NCBI RefSeq assembly: GCF_014647835.1
Contig: NZ_BMPY01000008.1
Coordinates: 1 to 64,000 of the forward strand
Direction: 5' to 3'
Source: Microbispora rosea subsp. aerata
Lineage (GTDB): Bacteria > Actinomycetota > Actinomycetes > Streptosporangiales > Streptosporangiaceae
Length of the DNA: 64,000 nt
A program made the translations under genes and the position numbers. Shown here one piece after another: positions 16,414-24,266 of this stretch. The notes below the pieces were generated by a model. It saw only the letters and a list, made by a program, of their open reading frames with translations, was not told where the DNA came from and did not search any database. Positions within the stretch are counted from its first letter, which is position 1. Each line of letters begins with the position of its first letter.

Positions 16414-18210
16414 GTGCGCGAGTTCAGCGTTCCCGTGCTGGTGGACGTGCCTCCGTCCGCGAACTGCACCGACGTGGTGTTCCAGCGCGGCGTGGACGAG
16501 CCGGACGCCGTCGTCATCCGCCGCAAGGAGAGCGAGGCCCCGGGCACGCCGTGGACACCGGTCACCGCGGCGCAGTTCAGGGATCAGGTGGCGGCCGCCG
16601 CCAAGGGGCTCATCGCCGCCGGCGTCGAGCCCGGCGACCGGGTCGGGCTGATGTCGCGCACCCGCTACGAGTGGACGGTCGCCGACTACGCCATCTGGGC
16701 GGCGGGCGCGGTAGGGGTGCCGATCTACGAGACCGCCTCCGCCGAGCAGGTGAAGTGGATCCTCACCGACAGCGGCGCCAAGGCCGCCTTCGTGGAGACG
16801 GCCGCGCACGAGGAGACCGTCCGCGAGGCCGTGCCCGACCTGCCGCTGCTGTGGCGGATCGACAACGGGTTCGCCGAGCTCGAGCGCCTCGGCGCGGAGG
16901 TCTCCGACGACACGCTCGCCGAACGCCGGGCGAGCCGGGGCGGGCGCGACCTCGCCACGATCATCTACACCTCCGGCACCACCGGCATGCCGAAGGGCTG
17001 CCGCCTCACCCACGACAACCTGCTGTTCACCGCGCACAACGTCTCCCGCGGGCCGCTGGAGGCGCTGTTCGACGTGGAGGGCAGGGCGGCGCTGCTCTTC
17101 CTCCCGCTGGCGCACAGCTTCGCGCGGATCATCCAGATCGTCCTGATCGAGACCCACACGGTCCTCGCGCACAGCCCGAACATGAAGAACGTGGCCCCCG
17201 ACCTGCGCGAGTTCAAGCCCACCTTCCTGCTGGGCGTGCCGCGCGTGTTCGAGAAGGTCTACAACGCGGCCGAGCAGAAGGCCACCGAGGAGGGCAAGGG
17301 CAAGATCTTCCACGCCGCCGTACGGGCCGCGATCGAGTGGAGCAAGGCGGAGAGTTCGGGCGGGGCCGGCCTCGGCGTCCGGCTCAAGCGCGCCGTCTTC
17401 GACAAGCTCGTGTACCACAAGCTGCGGGCGGCCACGGGCGGCGCGCTCACGGCGGCGGTCTCCGGCGGCTCCGCCCTCGGCGAGCGGCTCGGCCACTTCT
17501 TCCGGGGCGTGGGCATCGAGGTGTTCGAGGGCTGGGGGCTGACCGAGACGAGCGCCCCCTCGACCGTCAACATCCCGGGCGCCAACAAGATCGGCACGGT
17601 CGGCAAGCCGTTCCCGGGCGTGACCATCCGCATCGCCGACGACGGCGAGATCCTGGTGAAGGGCCGCCACGTCTTCGACGGCTACTGGAACAACGAGCGG
17701 GCCACCAAGGAAGTGATCGACCCGGAGGGCTGGTTCCACACCGGGGACGTCGGCACCCTCGACGAGCACGGCTACCTGAGCATCACCGGCCGCAAGAAGG
17801 AGATCCTCGTCACCGCCGGCGGCAAGAACGTCGCGCCGGCGCCGCTCGAGGACGCCATCCGGGCCCACCGCCTGGTCAGCCAGGTCATGGTCGTCGGCGA
17901 CGGCAAGCCGTTCATCGGGGCGATCATCACCCTCGACCAGGAGGCGATGGAGCAGTGGAAGCAGGCCAACGGCCGCACCGGCGCCTCCATGGCCGAGCTG
18001 TGCACCGACCCCGCCGTCATCGCCGAGGTGCAGCAGGCGGTGGACAACGCCAACCGGATGGTCTCCAAGGCCGAGCAGATCAAGAAGTTCAGCATCCTCG
18101 ACATCGAGCTGAGCGAGGAGAGCGGCCACGTCACGCCGAAGCAGTCGATCAAGCGGCACGTCGTGGCCCGTGACTTCGCCAAGCAGATCGAGGAGCTGTA
18201 CGGCGGCTGA
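16414..18210 (+). CDS. fadD: Long-chain acyl-CoA synthetase (AMP-binding)
   Basis: A 598-residue adenylate-forming enzyme that activates long-chain fatty acids to acyl-CoA. The P-loop is YTSGTTGMPKGC (about residues 190-201), with FLPLAHSFAR, GWGLTET, and the C-terminal lysine-bearing ITGRKKEILVTAGGKNVAPAPLE. Length and motif order match FadD15-type synthetases. GTG start at 16414 with GGAG eight bases upstream. It converges on the PimB-like gene with a 12-base gap, the same order as Rv2187-Rv2188c. Confidence 0.92.
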   Translation: MREFSVPVLVDVPPSANCTDVVFQRGVDEPDAVVIRRKESEAPGTPWTPVTAAQFRDQVAAAAKGLIAAGVEPGDRVGLMSRTRYEWTVADYAIWAAGAVGVPIYETASAEQVKWILTDSGAKAAFVETAAHEETVREAVPDLPLLWRIDNGFAELERLGAEVSDDTLAERRASRGGRDLATIIYTSGTTGMPKGCRLTHDNLLFTAHNVSRGPLEALFDVEGRAALLFLPLAHSFARIIQIVLIETHTVLAHSPNMKNVAPDLREFKPTFLLGVPRVFEKVYNAAEQKATEEGKGKIFHAAVRAAIEWSKAESSGGAGLGVRLKRAVFDKLVYHKLRAATGGALTAAVSGGSALGERLGHFFRGVGIEVFEGWGLTETSAPSTVNIPGANKIGTVGKPFPGVTIRIADDGEILVKGRHVFDGYWNNERATKEVIDPEGWFHTGDVGTLDEHGYLSITGRKKEILVTAGGKNVAPAPLEDAIRAHRLVSQVMVVGDGKPFIGAIITLDQEAMEQWKQANGRTGASMAELCTDPAVIAEVQQAVDNANRMVSKAEQIKKFSILDIELSEESGHVTPKQSIKRHVVARDFAKQIEELYGG

Positions 18211-18222
18211 GGCGGCCTCGCG

Positions 18223-19332
18223 TCACAGCAGCGCGGCGAACCGGGCCGCGACGAGGTCCCAGCGCCACTCCTCCTCGACCCAGGCCCGGCCCCGCTCGCC
18301 CATCGCGCGGGCGCGGGCCGGGTCGGCCAGCAGGTCGCACAGCGCGCCGGCCACCGCCGTGTGCGAGGCGCCGTCGACCACCAGGCCCGTCTCGCCGTGC
18401 CGTACGGCGTCGGGGGCGCCTCCGGAGGAGCCGGCCACCACCGGCAGCCCGGTGGCCGACGCCTCCAGGTAGACGATGCCGAGGCCCTCCACGTCGAGGC
18501 CGCCGAACCGGCTGCGGCAGGGCATGGCGAACACGTCCCCCGCGTCGTAGTAGGCCGGGAGGGACGCCCAGGGGACGGACCCGGTGACGACCACGGAGCC
18601 GCGCAGGCCGGCCCGGGCGGCCGCGCGCTCCAGCGAGCGCCGCAAGGGGCCGCCGCCGACCAGGAGCAGGGCCGCGCCGGGGATCCGCCGCAGCACGAGC
18701 GGCCAGGCCCGCAGCAGCACGTCCTGGCCCTTGCGCGGCACCAGCCGCGAGACGCACACGACGACCGGCCGGTCGCCGAGGCCGAGACTCGCGCGGACCC
18801 GGTCGCCGCCCGCCCCGGGGCGGAACACGTCGGTGTCCACGCCGGGCGCGAGCCGTACGAGCTTGGCGGCGGGGACGACCCCGGCGATCCGGCGGCGGGT
18901 GTACTCGCCGAGGTAGGTGACCACGTCGGCCCCCGCGCCGATGCGGCGCAGCAGGGCGCGCGCGCCGGGCAGCCGGGCCCACGACGCCTCGTGCCCGTGG
19001 GTGAGCATCACGATCCGGTTCGCGCCCGCGGCGCGCAGGACGGGGGCCAGCAGCCCCAGCGGCGCCGCCGCGCCGAAGACGACGGTGGCGCCGTCCTCGA
19101 CCAGCTCGGCCGCCCTGCCCGCCACCCCGCGCGTCGGCAGCATCAGCGAGGAGGGGTGGCGGACGACCTCGTACGGCTGGCGGGCGTCGAACTCCTCGCA
19201 TCCCTTCCAGCGCGGGGCGTACACGACCACGGTGCCGGGCGGCCTGCGCGAGGCGAGGCCGTGCACGAACGCCTGGATTCCGCCCGGTCTGGGCGGGAAG
19301 TCGTTCGTGACGATCAGCGTCCGCTTCGTCAT
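18223..19332 (-). CDS. pimB: GT4 glycosyltransferase, PimB-like mannosyltransferase
   Basis: A 369-residue GT-B glycosyltransferase. The N-terminus TNDFPPRPGGIQAF is the acceptor-site loop of PimB proteins, THGHE is the next conserved histidine block, VSRLVPRKGQD begins the donor domain, and the nucleotide-sugar EX7E motif is in EGLGIVYLEASATGLPV. PimB adds the second mannose from GDP-mannose to phosphatidylinositol monomannoside at the cytoplasmic membrane face. Its place beside fadD matches Rv2188c. Assignment to PimB rather than another GT4 member rests on motif and synteny. Confidence 0.82.
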   Translation of the reverse strand: MTKRTLIVTNDFPPRPGGIQAFVHGLASRRPPGTVVVYAPRWKGCEEFDARQPYEVVRHPSSLMLPTRGVAGRAAELVEDGATVVFGAAAPLGLLAPVLRAAGANRIVMLTHGHEASWARLPGARALLRRIGAGADVVTYLGEYTRRRIAGVVPAAKLVRLAPGVDTDVFRPGAGGDRVRASLGLGDRPVVVCVSRLVPRKGQDVLLRAWPLVLRRIPGAALLLVGGGPLRRSLERAAARAGLRGSVVVTGSVPWASLPAYYDAGDVFAMPCRSRFGGLDVEGLGIVYLEASATGLPVVAGSSGGAPDAVRHGETGLVVDGASHTAVAGALCDLLADPARARAMGERGRAWVEEEWRWDLVAARFAALL

Positions 19333-19384
19333 CCTCACCCCCGCTGGTGGTGGCGCGGTCCGCCCGCGCGCCGCCCGAGAACGC

Positions 19385-19412
19385 ATTGTCGCAGTCCCGA
19401 TCGGATTGTCGC
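19385..19412 (-). promoter_or_regulatory. Direct repeats upstream of the PimB-like gene
   Basis: GCGACAAT occurs twice on the minus strand (plus-strand ATTGTCGC at 19385-19392 and 19405-19412), exactly 20 bases apart, about 53-80 bases before the start codon. Two turns of helix between copies suits a dimeric activator or repressor, or overlapping promoter elements. Confidence 0.3.
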
Positions 19413-19440
19413 GGTACGAAAACGATCGGACCTGCGACGA

Positions 19441-20268
19441 TCAAGACCCGGCGAGCTGCCCGCGCGCGTACGACCGCCAGGCGCGGGTCAGGTCGCCGGC
19501 GGTCGCGCCGAGCACCTTCCGCAGGGCGGCGCCGATCTCCTCGCGTGACGCGGCGCGGTAGAGGGCGACCAGTCTCCGCTCGCCGTACCGCGCGGCGATG
19601 TAGCGGCAGGCCAGCCACGCCTCCTCGTACGCCTGGGCGGGCCGGGCGGCGAAGTCGGCGGGCCCGGGCAGGGCGGTCAGCGCCGGTTTGCCCGCGGCCA
19701 CGTCGGCGGCCAGCTCGGCGGCGATCGCGCGGACCGGCAGGCCGCTGTCCAGGTAGCCGACGTAGTCGGCGAAGCCCTCGGAGAGCCACATCGGCACGGC
19801 GCGGGGTCCGGCGGTCGCGACGTGCGTCAGCTCGTGGGTCACGACGACCAGGCGTCCGGTCGCCGACAGGCGGGCGAACGCGGCGGGCTGCACGATCACC
19901 CGGCCGCCCGCGGCGACGGCGGCGAGGCCGTCCACCTTCGCCGGCGCGGCCAGCACGGCCGCCTGCTCCCGCGTGGCCGGCACGAGGACCACGGCGCCGC
20001 CGTGCCCGCCCCAGACCCTCCGCACCGTACGGCTCGCGCGATCGGCCAGCGCGGCGATCTCGGCGACCAGCGACCGGGGCGACCCGACGACGACGGCACG
20101 CTCGCCCCGGGCGACCGAGGCGCCGGTCCACATGCCCGGATGCTCCCGCACGGCGGCGCGGGCGTCCAGCCGCGGGGCGAGCAGCGGGTCGGGCGGGGCC
20201 GCGGCGGACAGCCCGGCCGGCAGCGCGGCCAGCGCGACGGCCGCGGCCGCGATCCGGCGGGGAGTCAC
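19441..20268 (-). CDS. Secreted gluzincin-type metallopeptidase-like protein
   Basis: A 275-residue exported protein. The N-terminus (MTPRRIAAAAVALAALPAGLSAA) is a Sec signal peptide. The zinc motif is VVTHELTHVAT (HExxH), and WLSEGFADYVGYLD supplies the third ligand Glu, as in peptidase-MA-like gluzincins (PF13485). The GTG at 20268 was chosen over the ATG nine bases upstream because TACCAT followed by seven bases precedes it, and the signal peptide then starts cleanly. Its 5' side abuts the terminator of the NlpC/P60 gene. The target protein is unknown. Confidence 0.8.
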   Translation of the reverse strand: MTPRRIAAAAVALAALPAGLSAAAPPDPLLAPRLDARAAVREHPGMWTGASVARGERAVVVGSPRSLVAEIAALADRASRTVRRVWGGHGGAVVLVPATREQAAVLAAPAKVDGLAAVAAGGRVIVQPAAFARLSATGRLVVVTHELTHVATAGPRAVPMWLSEGFADYVGYLDSGLPVRAIAAELAADVAAGKPALTALPGPADFAARPAQAYEEAWLACRYIAARYGERRLVALYRAASREEIGAALRKVLGATAGDLTRAWRSYARGQLAGS

Positions 20269-20281
20269 GCCGTGCATGGTA
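20269..20281 (-). promoter_or_regulatory. Putative -10 of the gluzincin gene (leaderless GTG)
   Basis: TACCAT (20281-20276, minus strand), seven bases, then GTG at 20268. The element overlaps the alternative ATG, which argues for the GTG. Confidence 0.5.
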
Positions 20282-20296
20282 GCCGTGAACGCGCCG

Positions 20297-20328
20297 CGGT
20301 CCCGCCCACCGCGAGGTGGGCGGGACCG
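20297..20328 (-). terminator. Strong hairpin after the first NlpC/P60 gene
   Basis: CGGTCCCGCCCACC (20297-20310) pairs perfectly with 20315-20328 around a GCGA tetraloop. It lies 40 bases after the NlpC/P60 stop. There is no T tract, as is usual in high-GC actinomycetes. Confidence 0.8.
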
Positions 20329-20368
20329 TAGGGGACGGCACCGGTGGAGGGGCTGGTGACCGGTGCCC

Positions 20369-20989
20369 TCAGACGCCCGGACGGACGGCACCCGCGAAGG
20401 TGCTCCTCCGGTAGGCGTCCAGCCTGTCGATCCGCACGCGCGTGCCGCTGTGCGGAGCGTGGACGATCTTGCCGTCGCCGACGTACATGCCGACGTGGCC
20501 GCCGCCGCCGGTGAAGATCAGGTCTCCGGGCTTGAAGTGCCCCCAGGAGACCTTCTTCCTGACCGCGCTGCGCATGGACCAGGTCGTGCGCGGCAGCCGT
20601 ACGCCCGCCTTGCGCCATGCGTACTGGACCAGGCCCGAGCAGTCGAACGCGCCGGGTCCCGTGGCGCCGTAACGGTAGGGGTCGCCGACCTGCTTCTTGG
20701 CGATCTTCACCGCGCGGCGGGCCTTGGCCCGCTGGAGCGCGGCCCTGCTGACCTTCCGCGTGGCGGCGTGCTGTGCGGCCCGCCGCTTCTTCGCGGCGGC
20801 CCGGCCCGCGGCGGCCGAACCCGTCGCCGCGGTCTCCTTCGTCGCCGCGTCCGTCTTGACGACCGTGACCGTCACCGTGTCGGACGCCGCCGCCGGTTGC
20901 GCACCGGCGACCCCTACGGATGCCGTCATAGCGGCACTACCAATGACAATTCGGGCAAGGCGGGACAGAGTAGCGGGGGTGGTAGACAG
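20369..20989 (-). CDS. Secreted NlpC/P60 peptidoglycan endopeptidase under riboswitch control
   Basis: A 206-residue exported hydrolase if translation begins at the CTG at 20989. The frame from the first ATG (20929) lacks a complete signal peptide, but from the CTG it reads STTPATLSRLARIVIGSAAM.., giving basic residues, a hydrophobic core and an AQPAAA cleavage site. AGGAG lies five bases before the CTG. A basic linker (about 60-100) leads into the C-terminal NlpC/P60 domain with catalytic Cys in FDCSGLVQYAW and His in GGHVGMYVGDGKIVHAP. It cleaves stem peptides of the cell wall. A c-di-AMP riboswitch precedes it. Confidence 0.85.
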   Translation of the reverse strand: MSTTPATLSRLARIVIGSAAMTASVGVAGAQPAAASDTVTVTVVKTDAATKETAATGSAAAGRAAAKKRRAAQHAATRKVSRAALQRAKARRAVKIAKKQVGDPYRYGATGPGAFDCSGLVQYAWRKAGVRLPRTTWSMRSAVRKKVSWGHFKPGDLIFTGGGGHVGMYVGDGKIVHAPHSGTRVRIDRLDAYRRSTFAGAVRPGV

Positions 20990-21009
20990 GATCTCTCCTC
21001 GGCTCTTCC

Positions 21010-21155
21010 GCTCGCGCCTACCGGGTTAGCTGACGGATTCGGGCAGGGAAGTCGCCCTACGGCGCGCGACGCGCCGACTCACCCCGGACCTTCGCGTGGA
21101 AGGTCGATGGTTCCCCGGCTCCGTGCCTCCTGACTGCACGGACTCGGCAGTGCCG
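21010..21155 (-). ncRNA. Cyclic-di-AMP riboswitch (ydaO/yuaA class)
   Basis: Reading the minus strand toward the NlpC/P60 gene, the conserved segments occur in order: GAGCCGGGGAACC, a variable stem (GACCTTCC..GGAAGGTC-like), CGGGGTGAGTCGG, GTAGGGCGACTTCCCTGCCC, and the diagnostic 3' block GAATCCGTCAGCTAACCC followed by GGTAGGCG. This is the actinobacterial ydaO-yuaA (RF00379) pattern that commonly precedes Rpf and NlpC/P60 cell-wall hydrolase genes. In that class ligand binding lowers expression. The 3' edge is about 20 bases before the start codon. The 5' boundary is approximate. Confidence 0.9.
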
Positions 21156-21391
21156 TCGGCGCCGAGGAGCCCGCGAAGGGGCCGCGCGATCGAAGGGCGC
21201 CGACGACGGTGGAATGTCGTGCCGCGAACCGGCCGGCCGGACCGGGCCCGCGGCGGCGAGGCGTGCTCGCCGCGGCCCAGAAGCTACCCAGGACCGGCCG
21301 CGTTCGGCAAAGCCCTCCCCGCCGGATAAAGATCAGATAACGAAGACCGCGAAGAGAAAATCGCAGCTTATCCGCATCATGAATGACAAAA

Positions 21392-21407
21392 TGTGACTCT
21401 GCCCACA
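21392..21407. promoter_or_regulatory. CRP-like operator upstream of the riboswitch
   Basis: TGTGACTCTGCCCACA fits the CRP consensus TGTGA-N6-TCACA with one mismatch. A second TGTGA-like pair is at 21430-21445. Both lie in an AT-richer stretch (21330-21450) that should contain the promoter of the riboswitch transcript. Confidence 0.4.
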
Positions 21408-21466
21408 ATTACGCTACATGGGCGAAAACAGTCACATAAATCACATGCGGCGCAATCGCCGGGGGC

Positions 21467-22429
21467 TCACGGACGTACGGCGGCGACCGGCCGATACTCG
21501 GCGAGTGTGACGATTTTCACAACGTCGCCGGTCTGCGGGGCGTGGACGACCTTGCCGTCGCCCGCGTAGATGCCGACGTGCCCATACCCGGCGTGCCAGA
21601 GCAGGTCGCCCGGCTGGAGCGCGTCCAGCGAGACCCTGCGGCTCGCGCCCCAGGCCCACTGCTCGTAGCTGGTCCGGGGCAGGGACACCCCGGCCGCCGC
21701 CCAGGCGGCCTGGACGAGCCCCGAGCAGTCCCACCCGCCCGGCCCGGTGCCCCCGTAGCGGTACGGCTTGCCGATCTGCTTGTAGGCGAACTGAAGGGCC
21801 GTCAGCGCGTTGCCCGACGCCGGTCCCTTGTAGACGACGCCCGGGCTGTTGGGGTTGCCGGGGTTGTAGGTCCCGAGCGACCGCAGCAGCTTCATCTGCT
21901 CCCGGACGAGCTTGTCGACCTTCGCCTTCTCATCGGCCAGCTCGCTCCTGACCTCGGCGGCCTCCTTGTACGACGCCTTGCTCCGGTCCCTGCGGTCCTT
22001 GAGGTCCCGGATGGCGCCCTCGTACTCCTTGAGCCGCCCGGCGCGCTCGGCCGAGATGTGGTTGAACGTGGCGAGGCCGACGAGCAGGGAGTCGGGGTCG
22101 GCGTTGGTGAACACGCCGCCCCACGAGCCCATCTCGCCGACCTGGTAGCTGCTGACGGCCATGCTGACGAGCCCGGTGCGGAGCGCCTCGACCCGGGCGT
22201 TCTGCTTCTTGTAGTCCTCGTTGAGGGCGAGGTATTTCGCTCTCGCCTTCTTCCACTTCTCGCTGGCCGCGTTGTAGCGGTCAACGAGCTTGTCGGCCTG
22301 CGCGTTGAGCTTGCTCAGCTTCGCTTTGGCCTGCGCGACCGTGGGCTTCGGATCCGCCTGCGCACTCGTCATCGGCGTCAGCAGAACCACGGTGGCCAAA
22401 CCGGCGGCCACCGGCACACGCCCTCGCAC
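21467..22429 (-). CDS. NlpC/P60 endopeptidase with coiled-coil N-terminus (RipA/Rv2190c-like)
   Basis: A 320-residue exported peptidoglycan hydrolase. Signal peptide at residues 1-25 (GLATVVLLTPMTSAQA), then a long coiled coil (about 28-190, QAKAKLSKLNAQADKLVDRY..), a short Gly/Pro/Ser linker, and the catalytic NlpC/P60 domain (about 205-320) with WDCSGLVQAAW and GHVGIYAGDGKVVHAP. GTG at 22429 has AAGGGGG upstream. The layout is that of RipA and Rv2190c, where the coiled coil restrains the active site. Unlike its neighbour, I see no riboswitch in its 148-base upstream region. Confidence 0.9.
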   Translation of the reverse strand: MRGRVPVAAGLATVVLLTPMTSAQADPKPTVAQAKAKLSKLNAQADKLVDRYNAASEKWKKARAKYLALNEDYKKQNARVEALRTGLVSMAVSSYQVGEMGSWGGVFTNADPDSLLVGLATFNHISAERAGRLKEYEGAIRDLKDRRDRSKASYKEAAEVRSELADEKAKVDKLVREQMKLLRSLGTYNPGNPNSPGVVYKGPASGNALTALQFAYKQIGKPYRYGGTGPGGWDCSGLVQAAWAAAGVSLPRTSYEQWAWGASRRVSLDALQPGDLLWHAGYGHVGIYAGDGKVVHAPQTGDVVKIVTLAEYRPVAAVRP

Positions 22430-22577
22430 GGAGCCCCCTTGAGGATCAACCTCGAGATCGACGAAAACCTGCGGCGCGACTCTATCGGGAACGATCTTGA
22501 AGGTTCAACCGATTCGCAGGTATTCGCGGTGGTCGTCACCGTGGGCGACCGCGGGCGGACGGCGTGCGTACGGCCCC

Positions 22578-23894
22578 TCAGCCCCGGCCGAGACGGCGCA
22601 GCAGCAGCAGCGACGGCACCGGGCGCGCGCCCATGCGGCGCACCGACTCGGCGACCTCCCGGTCGGAGGAGACCACCGCGATGGCCCGCCCCGGCGGCTC
22701 CGCCCGCACCAGCGTGCGGATGAGGTCGTCGGCGATCTCCCCGGGCGCGCTGAACATCACCCGCACCCCGCGCGGCGCGGACACCTGGACGGGCCCGTTC
22801 AGCTCGGCGCCGTCGAAGACGCACGTCACCTCGGCGCGCGTCTGCACGGCGAGCCCGCCGAGCCCGGTGAGCAGCCGGGCCCGCTGGTCGGCGAGGGTCA
22901 GCGTGGGGTAGCCGGTCTTGGTCACGTTGTAGCCGTCGACGATCAGATGCAGGTGGGGGATGGCCAGGAGCTGGTCGAGCAGCTGAGGGTCGTCACTGGC
23001 CAGCGCCCGCGCGGGCACGGCCGTCACGCCCGGCTCGCCCGGGACCACGGCGGTCACGTGGTCGGCCGGCCTGCTGATCGTCGTGGGCAGGCCGAGCTCC
23101 TTGCGCAGCCCGGAGGCGGCGTCCTGGAGCGCGTCCAGCAGCACCCGCACCCGGGCGTCCTCGACGCTGCGGCCCTCGCGGGCGGCCCTGCGGCTGGCCT
23201 CGAGCTGGCGCTCGGCCTCCGCCAGGCGCTCCTTGAGCCGGCGCACCTCGATCTCGGCCGCGCCGTTGGCGCTCGCGGCCTTGGCCCGCGCCTCGGCCGT
23301 CTCGGCCTCCAGCTCGGCGGCCCTGGCCTCGGCGGCCTTGACCCGCTCGCGGGCGTCGTGCAGCTTGCGCCGCAGGTCGGAGTTCTCCGCGCGGGCCGCC
23401 TTGAGCTGCTCGCGCACCCGGTCGATCTCCTCCTTGGCGGAGGCGCGCTGGGCGGCGAGCTGCTCACGCAGCCGCGTCTCCGCCTGCTCCCGCTGGCTGT
23501 CCGCCGCCGCGGCCTGCTCCAGGTCCGCCCGCGCCTGCTCGACCAGATCCGGCCAGCCGGGCGGGCGGGTCAAGTACGCCGCCGCCGCGACCACAACCGG
23601 CTCGGCCGCGGGGGGCACCGTGCCCTCGGCCAGGCTCGCCACCAGCTCGGGCCAGGCGGCCTCCACCGCCTCGGCCACCCGCTCGCGGAACTCCTTGTCG
23701 TTTTCCAGCTGAGCCGCGATCGGAGCGCTGCCCAGGCGGGCGCGCTTGCGCGGGTCGAATCTGGCGATGTTGCGCAACGGCGGCGGCACGGCCGCGGCGG
23801 GCATGGAGCCCAGCACCTGCGCGGCGACCTCCACCACGTGTAAACGGACCTGCTCGGGCAACGGACGAGACAGGCCTTCTCCGGCTGAACTCAT
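22578..23894 (-). CDS. NYN-domain (YacP-like) protein with coiled coil
   Basis: A 438-residue cytosolic protein. Residues about 130-260 form an extended Ala/Glu/Arg-rich coiled coil. The C-terminal 170 residues are an NYN/PIN-like RNase domain: HLIVDGYNVTKTGYPTLTLADQR, TCVFDGAELNG, and ADDLIRTLV followed by VVSSDREV, carrying the expected acidic residues. The ATG at 23894 has GAGGAG upstream. The frame continues 5' across the neighbouring gene, but only as antisense. RNA cleavage is inferred from the fold. Divergent from the exonuclease-UvrC fusion gene. Confidence 0.85.
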   Translation of the reverse strand: MSSAGEGLSRPLPEQVRLHVVEVAAQVLGSMPAAAVPPPLRNIARFDPRKRARLGSAPIAAQLENDKEFRERVAEAVEAAWPELVASLAEGTVPPAAEPVVVAAAAYLTRPPGWPDLVEQARADLEQAAAADSQREQAETRLREQLAAQRASAKEEIDRVREQLKAARAENSDLRRKLHDARERVKAAEARAAELEAETAEARAKAASANGAAEIEVRRLKERLAEAERQLEASRRAAREGRSVEDARVRVLLDALQDAASGLRKELGLPTTISRPADHVTAVVPGEPGVTAVPARALASDDPQLLDQLLAIPHLHLIVDGYNVTKTGYPTLTLADQRARLLTGLGGLAVQTRAEVTCVFDGAELNGPVQVSAPRGVRVMFSAPGEIADDLIRTLVRAEPPGRAIAVVSSDREVAESVRRMGARPVPSLLLLRRLGRG

Positions 23895-24253
23895 CTCGTC
23901 GCTCCTCGGCCGTGTCGTACAGATCTTCTGCCCACTGCGGTCGCCCCGGCGGCGCCTCGCGGTGCTGTCGCCCCCGAACGCGAGGACCTCCCCGACGGCC
24001 GCGCCGCGAGGCGCGAGCCTCACGGCACGCCCAACGGGCGGCCCTCGCACGGCAAGATCTGCGAGACACTCCCTTGTTCCTGTCTTCTTTCCAAGGGTAC
24101 GGCCGTCGCACCGTGTCCACGTCCGTTCATGATCTGTCACCGCGTCCCGAGGCGCCCGTACGGCCCGGCTCGACAAGGCGCGGCGACCTCGGTCATTTGG
24201 TGCTTTCCCGGCATTTCCGTGGGGTGGGCACGGCATTTGTCGGTCGCAATCTT
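23895..24253. other. Divergent intergenic region
   Basis: About 360 bases separate the NYN gene start and the exonuclease gene start. Apart from the -10 element of the latter there is no conserved motif I recognise. Two AGATCT palindromes (about 23922 and 24055) are present. No ORF with a ribosome site lies here. Confidence 0.5.
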
Positions 24254-24266
24254 TATGGTCATGGGC
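24254..24266 (+). promoter_or_regulatory. Putative -10 of the exonuclease-UvrC gene (leaderless GTG)
   Basis: TATGGT at 24254-24259, seven bases, then the in-frame GTG at 24267. The element contains the ATG at 24255, so that ATG would lie upstream of the transcript. Confidence 0.5.

Noticed and set aside
16216-18159. A 647-codon minus-strand frame over fadD
   Set aside because: Antisense shadow of a gene with unmistakable acyl-CoA synthetase motifs.
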